NCBI GenBank assembly: GCA_023423935.1
Contig: JAFAEQ010000043.1
Coordinates: forward strand, 65,632 to 129,631
Source of the DNA: Pseudomonadota bacterium
GTDB lineage: Bacteria; Pseudomonadota; Gammaproteobacteria; Steroidobacterales; Steroidobacteraceae
Length of the DNA: 64,000 bases
Direction: 5' to 3'
A program made the translations under genes and the position numbers. The notes under the pieces are model-generated. The model was not told the DNA's origin. It was given only the letters and a program-made list of their open reading frames with translations, and did not search any database. Shown here in pieces: positions 51,722 to 59,450 of the stretch; position 1 is the stretch's first letter; every line of letters starts with the position of its first letter.

Positions 51722-53398
51722 ATGACCGAAAGTTTTGCTCAGATGTTCGAAGAGAGCCTGGCCTCCCAGAAGATCAAGCCGGGCGCCATTCTCAATGCTC
51801 AGGTGATGGAAGTCGGTGAGGACTTCGTCATCGTCAACGCGGGCCTCAAGAGCGAGGCTGTCATCTCCGTCGATCAGTTCAAGAATGAACGCGGCGAGAT
51901 CGAAGTCGCAGCAGGCGATACCGTTGAAGTCGCACTCGACAGCGTCGAGGACGGCTCGGGCGAAACGCGTCTGTCGCGTGAGAAGGCCAAGCGCGCCCGC
52001 ACCTGGGCACGTCTCGAACAAGCATTCGAGAAGCAGGAAGTCGTCAAGGGCATCATCAACGGTCGCGTCAAAGGCGGCTTCACGGTCGAAATCGACTTCG
52101 TCCGCGCGTTCCTTCCCGGATCGCTCGTCGACGTTCGCCCCGTTCGCGATCCTTCCTACCTGGAAGGCAAAGTTCTCGAATTCAAAGTCATCAAGCTCGA
52201 TCAGAAGCGCAACAACGTTGTCGTTTCGCGTCGCGCCGTCGTCGAGCAGGAATATAGCGCCGAGCGCTCGGAACTGCTCGAGAAGCTGCAGGAAGGCGCC
52301 GTGGTGCGCGGCTCGGTCAAGAACCTCACCGACTACGGTGCGTTCGTCGACCTGGGCGGCATCGATGGCCTGCTGCACATCACGGACATGGCGTGGAAGC
52401 GCGTCAAGCATCCGTCCGAAGTCGTCAACGTGGGCGATGAGATCGATGTGCGCATCCTGAAGTTCGACCGTGAACGTCAGCGTGTCAGCCTCGGTATCAA
52501 GCAGCTCGGCAACGATCCGTGGCAGAACATCGCCCGTCGTTATCCGACCGGTACGCGTCTGTTCGGCAAGGTGACCAACATCGCCGACTACGGCTGCTTC
52601 GTCGAAATCGAAGAAGGCGTGGAAGGTCTGGTGCACGTCTCCGAGATGGACTGGACGAACAAGAACGTCAGCCCCTCGAAGGTCGTTCACATCGGTCAGG
52701 AAGTGGAAGTCATGGTGCTCGACATCGACGAAGAGCGCCGTCGTATTTCCCTCGGCATCAAGCAGTGCCAGTCGAACCCCTGGAAGGATTTCGGCGACAA
52801 CTTCAACCGCGGCGATCGCGTCAGCGGCCAGATCAAGTCGATCACCGACTTCGGCATTTTCATCGGCCTGTCCGGTGGCATCGATGGTCTCGTGCACCTC
52901 TCCGACATCTCCTGGGACATCCCGGGCGAAGAGGCGGTGCGCAATTACCAGAAGGGTCAGCAGGTCGAAGCCATGGTGCTGTCGATCGATCCGGAACGTG
53001 AGCGCATTTCGCTGGGCATCAAGCAGCTGGCGAAGGATCCGTTCTCGACCTGGATCGCCGAGCATCCGAAGGGCACGATCGTGAGGGGCAAGGTGCGCGA
53101 AGTGGACGCCAAGGGCGCCATCATCGACCTCGGCGGCGGCGTGGAAGGCCATCTGCGTGCATCCGAGCTGTCGCGTGATCGCGTGGAAGATGCCCGCACC
53201 GTGCTCAAGGTCGACGACGAAGTGGAAGCCAAGTTCACGAACGTCGATCGCAAGAGCCGCACCATTGCGCTGTCGATCAAGGCAAAGGAAATCCACGAAG
53301 AGAACGAAGCCGTGCAGGGTTACCGCGCCGGCGAGTCCTCGAGTGGCACCAGCCTTGGCGATCTGCTCAAGGAGCACATTGGCGGTCAGGACAACTAA
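51722..53398 (+). CDS. rpsA: 30S ribosomal protein S1
   Basis: Brings mRNA to the 30S subunit. 558 aa, the size of E. coli S1, with six S1 domains; the last four carry GxVxxxxDyGxFVdl-type cores (for example GSVKNLTDYGAFVDLGGIDG and GKVTNIADYGCFVEIEEGVE). I start at ATG 51722 (MTESFAQMFEESL), with GGAAG 5 nt before it. An in-frame GTG at 51641 would add 27 untypical residues. Confidence 0.97.
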   Translation: MTESFAQMFEESLASQKIKPGAILNAQVMEVGEDFVIVNAGLKSEAVISVDQFKNERGEIEVAAGDTVEVALDSVEDGSGETRLSREKAKRARTWARLEQAFEKQEVVKGIINGRVKGGFTVEIDFVRAFLPGSLVDVRPVRDPSYLEGKVLEFKVIKLDQKRNNVVVSRRAVVEQEYSAERSELLEKLQEGAVVRGSVKNLTDYGAFVDLGGIDGLLHITDMAWKRVKHPSEVVNVGDEIDVRILKFDRERQRVSLGIKQLGNDPWQNIARRYPTGTRLFGKVTNIADYGCFVEIEEGVEGLVHVSEMDWTNKNVSPSKVVHIGQEVEVMVLDIDEERRRISLGIKQCQSNPWKDFGDNFNRGDRVSGQIKSITDFGIFIGLSGGIDGLVHLSDISWDIPGEEAVRNYQKGQQVEAMVLSIDPERERISLGIKQLAKDPFSTWIAEHPKGTIVRGKVREVDAKGAIIDLGGGVEGHLRASELSRDRVEDARTVLKVDDEVEAKFTNVDRKSRTIALSIKAKEIHEENEAVQGYRAGESSSGTSLGDLLKEHIGGQDN

Positions 53399-53404
53399 TC
53401 GAAA

Positions 53405-53492
53405 GGGCTGCTGGGCGCTGGACTGCTGGGCTATAGGTCAGAAGGGGGTGGATTCGCTCCTCTCTGGCCGGCGGCCCAGGGCCCAGCAGCCC
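53405..53492 (+). repeat. Word-repeat hairpin H (rpsA/ihfB)
   Basis: Left arm 53405-53429 (GGGCTGCTGGGCGCTGGACT then GCTGG) and right arm 53468-53492 (CCGGCGGCCCAGGGCCCAGC then AGCCC) are complementary at 21 of 25 positions, plus wobble pairs. Words of 7-8 nt (GCTGGGC, CCCAGGG) repeat in each arm. It begins 6 nt after the rpsA stop. The loop is 38 nt and no T-run follows. Confidence 0.75.
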
Positions 53493-53493
53493 A

Positions 53494-53523
53494 GGGCCCG
53501 TGTTCAAGAACAACAACGGGCCC
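53494..53523 (+). promoter_or_regulatory. Hairpin immediately upstream of ihfB
   Basis: GGGCCCG (53494-53500) pairs perfectly with CGGGCCC (53517-53523), with an inner GTTC-AA-GAAC. It ends 4 nt before the ihfB ATG and leaves no room for a free Shine-Dalgarno. It also competes with hairpin H, since GGGCCC words occur there too, so a switch between two folds is conceivable (inference). Confidence 0.5.
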
Positions 53524-53527
53524 GAGC

Positions 53528-53830
53528 ATGACCAAATCGGAACTCATCGAGCTCATTGCAGCCAAGCAGAAGCATCTGCCCGCCAAGGATGTGGAGCTGG
53601 CCGTCAAACAGATCCTCGAGATCATGAGCGACGCCCTGGCTCAGGGTAATCGCATCGAGATCCGCGGGTTCGGCAGCTTCTCGCTGCATTTCCGGCCGCC
53701 GCGGCAGGGTCGCAATCCGAAGACGGGCGAGACCGTGGCGCTCTCGGGGAAGAACGTTCCTCATTTCAAACCCGGCAAGGATTTGCGCGAACGCGTCAAC
53801 GAAGGTGCGGATAACGCCATCCGCGACTGA
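53528..53830 (+). CDS. ihfB: Integration host factor subunit beta
   Basis: HU/IHF-family DNA-bending subunit. 100 aa. It starts MTKSELIELIAAKQKHLPAK, and the DNA-contact arm is GFGSFSLHFRPPRQGRNPKT. The rpsA-ihfB-lapA order is standard in Gammaproteobacteria. The region upstream contains two hairpins and no clear ribosome site. Confidence 0.96.
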   Translation: MTKSELIELIAAKQKHLPAKDVELAVKQILEIMSDALAQGNRIEIRGFGSFSLHFRPPRQGRNPKTGETVALSGKNVPHFKPGKDLRERVNEGADNAIRD

Positions 53831-53844
53831 AGAGGCCCGATTCC

Positions 53845-54165
53845 ATGCGGCGCTTCTTGTTCCGACTCTTTCTGGTGCTCGCCGCCCTGGTGGCACTTCT
53901 TCTTAGTGCGATGAATGCACAGCAGGTCGATATCGAGCTGGCATTCGTTCGCTTCTCCGCCCCGCTCGGGGTCATTCTCGTCGTGGTGTTCGCACTGGGC
54001 CTGCTGGCCGGGCTCGCGCTGCGCGTCTATTGGATTGCTGAACTTCTCAACGAGCGCGGTCGATTGCGGCGTGCATTACGCACCGCAGAGGCCAGTGCAC
54101 GCAGCGCTGCCGCCACCGCACGCAGCACGGCCGTAACGACCCAGAATTCTGCTCCGAGGAGCTGA
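53845..54165 (+). CDS. lapA: LapA family (DUF1049) inner-membrane protein
   Basis: Two-helix membrane protein; in E. coli LapA works with LapB to tune LpxC and lipopolysaccharide synthesis. 106 aa with helices at about 5-25 and 42-64 (PLGVILVVVFALGLLAGLAL), and a C-terminal charged/Ala-rich region. It lies 14 nt after ihfB. The usual next gene, lapB, is not present here; a comEA-like gene follows. Confidence 0.82.
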   Translation: MRRFLFRLFLVLAALVALLLSAMNAQQVDIELAFVRFSAPLGVILVVVFALGLLAGLALRVYWIAELLNERGRLRRALRTAEASARSAAATARSTAVTTQNSAPRS

Positions 54166-54172
54166 CTGCTCC

Positions 54173-54195
54173 GGCGATCATTTCTCGGGATCGCC
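54173..54195 (+). terminator. Hairpin after lapA
   Basis: GGCGATC / GATCGCC, a perfect 7-bp stem with loop ATTTCTCGG, 7 nt after the lapA stop. No T-run follows, so termination would be factor-assisted. The rest of the 144-bp gap shows an AAGGAG ribosome site for the next gene but no clear promoter. Confidence 0.45.
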
Positions 54196-54309
54196 GCCAG
54201 ATATTCGCATCCGCGCCCGCTCTCGCCTCGGGCAGCATGTCTTGCGTGTCCAGCCATCGGCTGGTTCTCACGGATCGACACACGCATATCGACACACAAG
54301 GAGAGTTCC

Positions 54310-54618
54310 ATGTCCAAGGTTTCCATGTCCCTCGTCACACGCCGTGCCGTACATATCCTGATCGCGAGCCTCGCGCCCATGCTCGTCTGGGCAGGTCCTG
54401 TCGACATCAACAAGGCGGACGCCGCCACAATTGCCAAGGAACTGCAGGGCATCGGGCTCAGCAAGGCGCAGGCAATCGTCGCGTACCGCGAGAAGAACGG
54501 CTCGTTCAAGAGCGCAGATGACCTGCGCAAGGTGAAAGGGATCGGTGCGAAAACGCTCGATAAGAATCGCGCCAACATTCGCGTTGACGCGTCTGCACCG
54601 GAAAAGAAGGCCGGTTGA
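54310..54618 (+). CDS. ComEA-like helix-hairpin-helix protein
   Basis: Small exported DNA-binding protein. 102 aa. It has an N-terminal signal sequence (HILIASLAPMLVWAG), then one ComEA-type double helix-hairpin-helix unit (VDINKADAATIAKELQGIGL, DLRKVKGIGAKTLDKNR) and a short basic tail. ComEA binds incoming DNA in natural transformation, but short HhH proteins like this are widespread and often not shown to act in uptake. No other competence gene is in the window. Confidence 0.85.
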   Translation: MSKVSMSLVTRRAVHILIASLAPMLVWAGPVDINKADAATIAKELQGIGLSKAQAIVAYREKNGSFKSADDLRKVKGIGAKTLDKNRANIRVDASAPEKKAG

Positions 54619-54708
54619 ACGTCGGAGATTGACGCTCATCCGGTCGAAACAGCCGGCTGTCGGATGACGTCTGTCTGAGATGGGCGTCATCCTGATCGCG
54701 AATCCAAT

Positions 54709-54717
54709 TGCTATCAT
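54709..54717 (+). promoter_or_regulatory. Candidate extended -10 promoter of galU
   Basis: TGCTATCAT gives a TGn extension and a TATCAT -10, 29 nt before the galU start, with no good -35. Upstream, ACAGCCGGCTGT (54648-54659) is a perfect 12-nt palindrome flanked by CATCCG/CGGATG, possibly the 3' end signal of the comEA-like gene. Confidence 0.45.
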
Positions 54718-54746
54718 GGCCGCATCCAATCAACAGGAGATGCGGC

Positions 54747-55640
54747 GTGACTCAGGCGAAAGAGATCCGGACAGCAGTATTCCCCGTCGCAGGGCGCGGC
54801 ACGCGTTTTCTGCCTGCCACCAAGGCAAGCCCGAAGGAGATGCTGCCCATCGTCGACAAGCCGCTCATTCAGTACGCCGCTGAGGAAGCTCTTGCCGCGG
54901 GTGCGCGGAAGCTCGTATTCATCACCGGCAGCTCCAAGCGCGCCATCGAAGATCATTTCGACAGCGATCACGAGCTCGAAGAGGCGCTCGAGGCGCAGGG
55001 CAAAGCCGATCTGTTGAAGGCGCTGAAGGATATCGTTCCTTCCTGGGCCAGCTGTATCTACATCCGCCAGCCTTCGCCACTGGGACTCGGTCATGCCGTG
55101 TGGTGTGCGAAGCCTGTCGTGGGCAATGAGCCGTTCTTCGTGCATCTCGCTGACGATCTGATCGACGCCCCGACTCCCTGTCTGCGCCAGATGGCCGCCG
55201 TTTACTCGGAGCACGGCGGAAGCGTCCTGGGCGTCGAGCAGGTGCCGCGCGCCGAGACGGACAAGTACGGCATCGTCGCTACCGATGAACAGGAAGGTCG
55301 CGTGGCGAGGGTGAACAAGATCGTGGAGAAGCCGCGGCCGCAGAACGCGCCGTCGACGCTCGCGGTGGTCGGTCGTTACCTGTTGTCGCCGACCATTTTC
55401 GAGAAGCTCGAGCGCACCGGTCGCGGTGCCGGCGGTGAAATTCAGCTCACCGATGCGATTGCAGATCTGCTCGCCGATGAAAACGTGTTCGCCTATCAGT
55501 TCGAAGGCAAGCGCTACGACTGCGGCAGCAAGATCGGTTACCTGCAGGCGACCGTGGAGTTCGGCCTGAAGCACGAGAGCCTGGGTCCGAAGTTCCGTGA
55601 ATATCTGCTCAATCTCACGGGCGAACTGCAGCAGAAATGA
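54747..55640 (+). CDS. galU: UTP--glucose-1-phosphate uridylyltransferase
   Basis: Makes UDP-glucose for envelope polysaccharides. 297 aa from GTG 54747, with AGGAGA 6 nt upstream. It has the nucleotide-binding start TAVFPVAGRGTRFLPATKAS, then KEMLPIVDKPLIQY, QPSPLGLGHAVWCAKPVV and the DDLI motif. An upstream in-frame start at 54708 overlaps the promoter. Confidence 0.96.
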   Translation: MTQAKEIRTAVFPVAGRGTRFLPATKASPKEMLPIVDKPLIQYAAEEALAAGARKLVFITGSSKRAIEDHFDSDHELEEALEAQGKADLLKALKDIVPSWASCIYIRQPSPLGLGHAVWCAKPVVGNEPFFVHLADDLIDAPTPCLRQMAAVYSEHGGSVLGVEQVPRAETDKYGIVATDEQEGRVARVNKIVEKPRPQNAPSTLAVVGRYLLSPTIFEKLERTGRGAGGEIQLTDAIADLLADENVFAYQFEGKRYDCGSKIGYLQATVEFGLKHESLGPKFREYLLNLTGELQQK

Positions 55641-55645
55641 TCGTT

Positions 55646-55680
55646 CATGCAGCCGGCATCAGCGCGATGCCGGCTGCATG
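55646..55680 (+). terminator. Strong hairpin after galU
   Basis: CATGCAGCCGGCAT / ATGCCGGCTGCATG is a perfect 14-bp stem with loop CAGCGCG, 5 nt after the galU stop. There is no T-run, so it is a barrier to exonucleases or a factor-dependent terminator. About 85 bp remain before gabT; no clear promoter hexamers are seen. Confidence 0.6.
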
Positions 55681-55764
55681 GGCCTGAATCGTCAGACCGT
55701 GCGCACTGTCCCGAAAGCGCATCTCTTTGTCGACGCGAGCGAACCCATCTCAAGCGGTGAAGCC

Positions 55765-57057
55765 ATGTCGAATTCCACGAGTGTCAATCAGTCGCTGCAT
55801 CAGCGGCGCAATGCCGCGATATCGCGCGGTATGTCGACCATGTTGCCGGTCTACATCAGTCGCGCACTGAACGCGCAACTGTGGGACGAAGAGGGCAGGC
55901 GCTACATCGATTTCGCTGGCGGAATTGCCGTGGTGAACACCGGCCATGTTCATCCGCAGGTGAAAGCCGCTGTCCAGACGCAGCTCGATGCCTTCACTCA
56001 CACCTGCGTGATGATCACGCCGTACCGCGTCGCCGTAGAGCTCGCCGAGCGTTTGAACGCGCTGGTGCCGGGTACTTCGCCCAACAAGACCATGTTCGTG
56101 ACGACCGGCGCGGAAGCGGTCGAGAACGCGGTGAAGATCGCCCGCGCTCATACCAAGCGTTCTGCTGTGATCGCGTTCGGTGGAGGCTTTCACGGCCGCA
56201 CGTTCATGGCGATGGCGCTCACCGGAAAGGTATCGCCTTACAAAGTCGGCTTCGGCCCGTTCCCGGGCGATGTGTTCCACGCGCCGTTTCCGATGGAGTA
56301 TCACGGGGTCACCGCGCAGATGAGCCTCGCCGCCATCGACGAATTGTTCAAGACGCAGGTCGAGCCTTCACGCGTCGCAGCGATCATTGTCGAGCCAGTG
56401 CTGGGTGAAGGCGGCTTCTATCCCGCACCGACCGAGTTCCTGCGAGCCGTGCGACAGCTGTGCGATCAGCACGGCATCGTATTCATCGCTGATGAGATCC
56501 AGACCGGCTTCGGCCGCACGGGACGCATGTTCGCCATGGAGCACCATGGAGTCGCTGCTGATCTGACGACGATGGCAAAGAGTCTTGCGGGCGGTTTTCC
56601 TCTCGCAGCCATCGTCGGCAAGGCAGAGCTGATGGATGCTCCGGTGACAGGCGGTCTCGGCGGGACCTATGCCGGATCGCCGATCGCCTGTGCCGCCGCG
56701 TTAGCCGTACTGGAAGTCATGGAGACAGAAAATCTTTGCGAGCGAGCGAATCTGATCGGCGCACGTGTCAGGACGCGTCTCGCATCCCTGCAGCGCGAGC
56801 TCACGTGCATCGGCGATGTGCGCGGACCGGGAGCCATGATCGCCATGGAGTTGGTTCGTAACGGCGATCCACATCTGCCGGATGCCGATCTCACGAAGCT
56901 CCTGGTGCAGACAGCCGCACAGAACGGTCTGATCCTGCTGTCGTGCGGGGTGTATGGCAACGTGATCCGGTTTCTGATGCCGTTGACGACGCCCGATGAG
57001 TTGATCGACGAAGGTCTGGATATTCTGGAGCGCTGCCTGCGAGAGCTGACGAAGTAG
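55765..57057 (+). CDS. gabT: 4-aminobutyrate--2-oxoglutarate transaminase
   Basis: Class III PLP aminotransferase, GABA to succinate semialdehyde. 430 aa from ATG 55765 (MSNSTSVNQSLHQRRNAAIS). Motifs are FVTTGAEAVENAVKIARAHT, then AFGGGFHGRTFMAMALTGKV, FIADEIQTGFGRTGRMFAME and the PLP lysine in TTMAKSLAGGFPLAAI. No gabD neighbour is present, so another omega-amino acid substrate is possible. Confidence 0.88.
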   Translation: MSNSTSVNQSLHQRRNAAISRGMSTMLPVYISRALNAQLWDEEGRRYIDFAGGIAVVNTGHVHPQVKAAVQTQLDAFTHTCVMITPYRVAVELAERLNALVPGTSPNKTMFVTTGAEAVENAVKIARAHTKRSAVIAFGGGFHGRTFMAMALTGKVSPYKVGFGPFPGDVFHAPFPMEYHGVTAQMSLAAIDELFKTQVEPSRVAAIIVEPVLGEGGFYPAPTEFLRAVRQLCDQHGIVFIADEIQTGFGRTGRMFAMEHHGVAADLTTMAKSLAGGFPLAAIVGKAELMDAPVTGGLGGTYAGSPIACAAALAVLEVMETENLCERANLIGARVRTRLASLQRELTCIGDVRGPGAMIAMELVRNGDPHLPDADLTKLLVQTAAQNGLILLSCGVYGNVIRFLMPLTTPDELIDEGLDILERCLRELTK

Positions 57058-57093
57058 GTAACCTCTGATCAATTCGCCACTCGCAGCCATAGT

Positions 57094-57112
57094 TGCTTCG
57101 CCCACCGAAGCA
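57094..57112 (+). terminator. Terminator of gabT
   Basis: TGCTTCG / CGAAGCA, a perfect 7-bp stem with loop CCCAC, then TTTC, 36 nt after the gabT stop. The rest of the 164-bp convergent gap to the peptidase gene shows no other feature. Confidence 0.55.
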
Positions 57113-57221
57113 TTTCAACCAGTTGCAGACTTGCGAAGGTCAGGGAAGTCGATAAATCAGAGCTTCCGTAGATATCGATGCAGGTGCTACGCGGATCCGA
57201 ATCTCTTCTAGCTCGCCGACG

Positions 57222-59138
57222 TCAACGAACGCCTGGTAGTTCCAGTCCGACTCTGCTTCGACTCGATGCGCGTGCCAGTCCCAACAGCACTGCGAGCAGG
57301 CCGAAATCAAACCCGCCACCACCTCCGCCTCCGCTGCGTGAAGAAGCTGATGCAGGCGTAGCCGGAGTTGGACCGGAACTCGCGATCGAGAATGATGTGA
57401 CGGCGGTGTCCTCGCTGCCGTGATCATCGGTCACGGTGAGTTTCAGCGTGAAGCTGCCTGCACCCTGGATCTGCAACGTCGTGTTCGCTTCCTGTGGCGC
57501 CAGAATCGAAGGCGCGGGCCCGACGAGATCGGCAATCGTCCACGCGTATCCTGTCACGCTGCGATCGTTCGAAGCGATGCTCTCTGCGCCATTCAAGGTG
57601 AGCGTGGCGCCGATGCGTGCCGTGCCGCTGGTGTGCATGATCGCAAGCGGCGCCTGCGCGGCGAGAACTGCGGCAACGGTGTTCAACATTCCCGCGCCGC
57701 AGGTTTGCGAGGTGCACGCGCATTCAGCGCCAGCGCCGTTGGTCGTGGCACTCGGAGACACGCACTGTGGCACCGGCGCGCTCGTCGGGAACGGGGTCGA
57801 GCTGTTCTGCAACAAGGTGACCAGTTGGGCCGGACTCAGTTTCGCGTTCACTGAATGCATGAGGGCCGCCGCCGCGGAGACCTGGGGTGCGGAGAAGCTC
57901 GTGCCGACGCTCGACTGCATCGAGTCCGTATAGCTGGACGTCGTCGGTGTCGTGCGGCCATCGTTCTGTGCGACGACGATCGGGAACTGACAGGAACCGC
58001 TCGTGAGCGTGATGCAGTTGCCGCTCGGTGCCGCGATCCCGATTTGCGGACCGAAGTTGCTCAGGCCCGTTTTCGTGCCGACGTGCCTGATGCCCGTCAC
58101 CGCCAGCACCCCTTCGCAGTTGGCAGGGGAGTTGACCGGACCGCCTTCGTTACCGGCAGAGACGACCACCAGAGCGCCGTGCGCGACGATTTCGTTGACC
58201 GCTGCGCTGTACGCAGCGCTGCAGGTGCCGCTGCCGCCCAGGCTCAGATTCACGATGCGCGCAGGCGTCGGATTGTTCGGCACGCCGGACACAGGAAGGC
58301 CCGCGGCCCAGCGCATGCCCGCGATGATGTCCGAATCGAATCCGCCGCATTTGCCCATGACGCGAACCGGAAGGATGCGCGTGTCGTAGGCAGCACCGGC
58401 CACGCCCTCGCCATTGTTGGTCGCCGCGCCGATCAATCCCGACACGCGCGTACCGTGCCAGGAGCTCAGCGAGAACTTGCATTCGGCGAAGCCGGACTGC
58501 GCCAGGTCCGCATCGTCAACCCAGTCGCCCGGATCGCTGGCGTCGGCGTCGCGTCCGTCGCCATCGTTCGAGTACGTCGCGTTCGACACGAAGTCGTACC
58601 CGGGAAGCAGCTTGCCGCCCGTGGCCACGCGGCCGAGATCGGGATGATCGAATCTGACGCCTGTATCGACGACTGCGACGATGACCGAAGGGCTGCCCGT
58701 CGTGATGTCCCAGGCGCGATAGGTTTTCGTCGCCGCCGGTTGCTGGTCGAAGAGATACCACTGTGCATAAAGCCGCGTATCGCTCGTCAGTGCATGCGGA
58801 TGACGGCGCAGGTCGGGCGACGCATAGGCTACGTTCGCATCCTGCTCGAGGTCTTTCACGAAGGCGTCCAGCGCGATCCCCGACAGGGTTCGATCGAGGG
58901 TGAGTACGTCGGTATTGGCGTCGATGCTGTCGTGGAGCTTGAGCGCCGGCGCGCGTGATTGCGCAAGTTTGCGAGCGCGTTCCTGAGGACTCTTCGTCGC
59001 AGCACTCCGCCAGCCGACGATCACGCGATCAGCGCTGTACCCCGGATCGAAGGTCGTGAACGTATCCTGCGCCATTGCCGGGAGACACGGCACGAGCGAA
59101 AGCGCGAAACCAAGGACGAGGCGGCCGATTGTTTTCAT
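57222..59138 (-). CDS. Secreted S8 family serine peptidase with GlyGly-CTERM-like tail
   Basis: Extracellular subtilisin-like protease. 638 aa from ATG 59138 (MKTIGRLVLGFALSLVPCLP), a standard signal peptide ending AMA; an ATG 36 nt upstream would spoil it. An inhibitor-like propeptide covers about residues 25-110. The catalytic triad is D158 (VVDTG), H228 (SWHGT) and S414 (VGTSFSAP). A PKD-like domain covers about 505-595. The end is a Gly-rich run, a hydrophobic stretch (FDFGLLAVLLGLA) and Arg residues, as in GlyGly-CTERM proteins handled by rhombosortase and type II secretion. Confidence 0.92.
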   Translation of the reverse strand: MKTIGRLVLGFALSLVPCLPAMAQDTFTTFDPGYSADRVIVGWRSAATKSPQERARKLAQSRAPALKLHDSIDANTDVLTLDRTLSGIALDAFVKDLEQDANVAYASPDLRRHPHALTSDTRLYAQWYLFDQQPAATKTYRAWDITTGSPSVIVAVVDTGVRFDHPDLGRVATGGKLLPGYDFVSNATYSNDGDGRDADASDPGDWVDDADLAQSGFAECKFSLSSWHGTRVSGLIGAATNNGEGVAGAAYDTRILPVRVMGKCGGFDSDIIAGMRWAAGLPVSGVPNNPTPARIVNLSLGGSGTCSAAYSAAVNEIVAHGALVVVSAGNEGGPVNSPANCEGVLAVTGIRHVGTKTGLSNFGPQIGIAAPSGNCITLTSGSCQFPIVVAQNDGRTTPTTSSYTDSMQSSVGTSFSAPQVSAAAALMHSVNAKLSPAQLVTLLQNSSTPFPTSAPVPQCVSPSATTNGAGAECACTSQTCGAGMLNTVAAVLAAQAPLAIMHTSGTARIGATLTLNGAESIASNDRSVTGYAWTIADLVGPAPSILAPQEANTTLQIQGAGSFTLKLTVTDDHGSEDTAVTSFSIASSGPTPATPASASSRSGGGGGGGFDFGLLAVLLGLARASSRSRVGLELPGVR

Positions 59139-59387
59139 CGATTCTCGACTCGCCAGATCGTTGTCGGTTGTCACCGTCGCCGGGAGTCCGGCAAGTGTAT
59201 GCGAGCGCGACCGCCGCGTAAGCGCCCTGCGCGGGTGAATGTTCCAACGAACTCACTGCCTGCACGAATCCATGCGAGCTGTGAACATAAGCGTGCACAC
59301 GTTCATGTTCGCCGGTGCTCGAGCCCCGAGCGCGAAGTGGCATGGCGAGCACAGCATGACGAGGGAGCGGAGGAATCCGTTGCCTGG

Positions 59388-59403
59388 CTGTATGGACATA
59401 CAG
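59388..59403 (+). promoter_or_regulatory. LexA-type SOS operator
   Basis: CTGTATGGACATACAG fits the gammaproteobacterial CTGT-N8-ACAG box and is a perfect 7-bp inverted repeat with a 2-nt centre. It lies 48 nt upstream of the FAN1-type start. The promoter hexamers are not clear. The surrounding 312-bp divergent gap (59139-59450) shows no gene; open frames there run on from shadows of the peptidase. Confidence 0.8.
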
Positions 59404-59450
59404 GATGGCGATCGCTAGGCTTCGGACTCATCCAGCGACAATCCCCGTCG

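Noticed and set aside
57140..57427. A 95-codon minus-strand frame at the 3' end of the peptidase, with a plausible-looking C-terminus
   Set aside because: It is in a different frame from the peptidase, and the peptidase ends with an intact GlyGly-CTERM-like tail, so a frameshifted extension is unlikely.
58959..59450. Upstream extension of the FAN1-type frame
   Set aside because: It overlaps the start of the peptidase gene and the SOS box and has no family similarity. The homologous part begins at ATG 59451.
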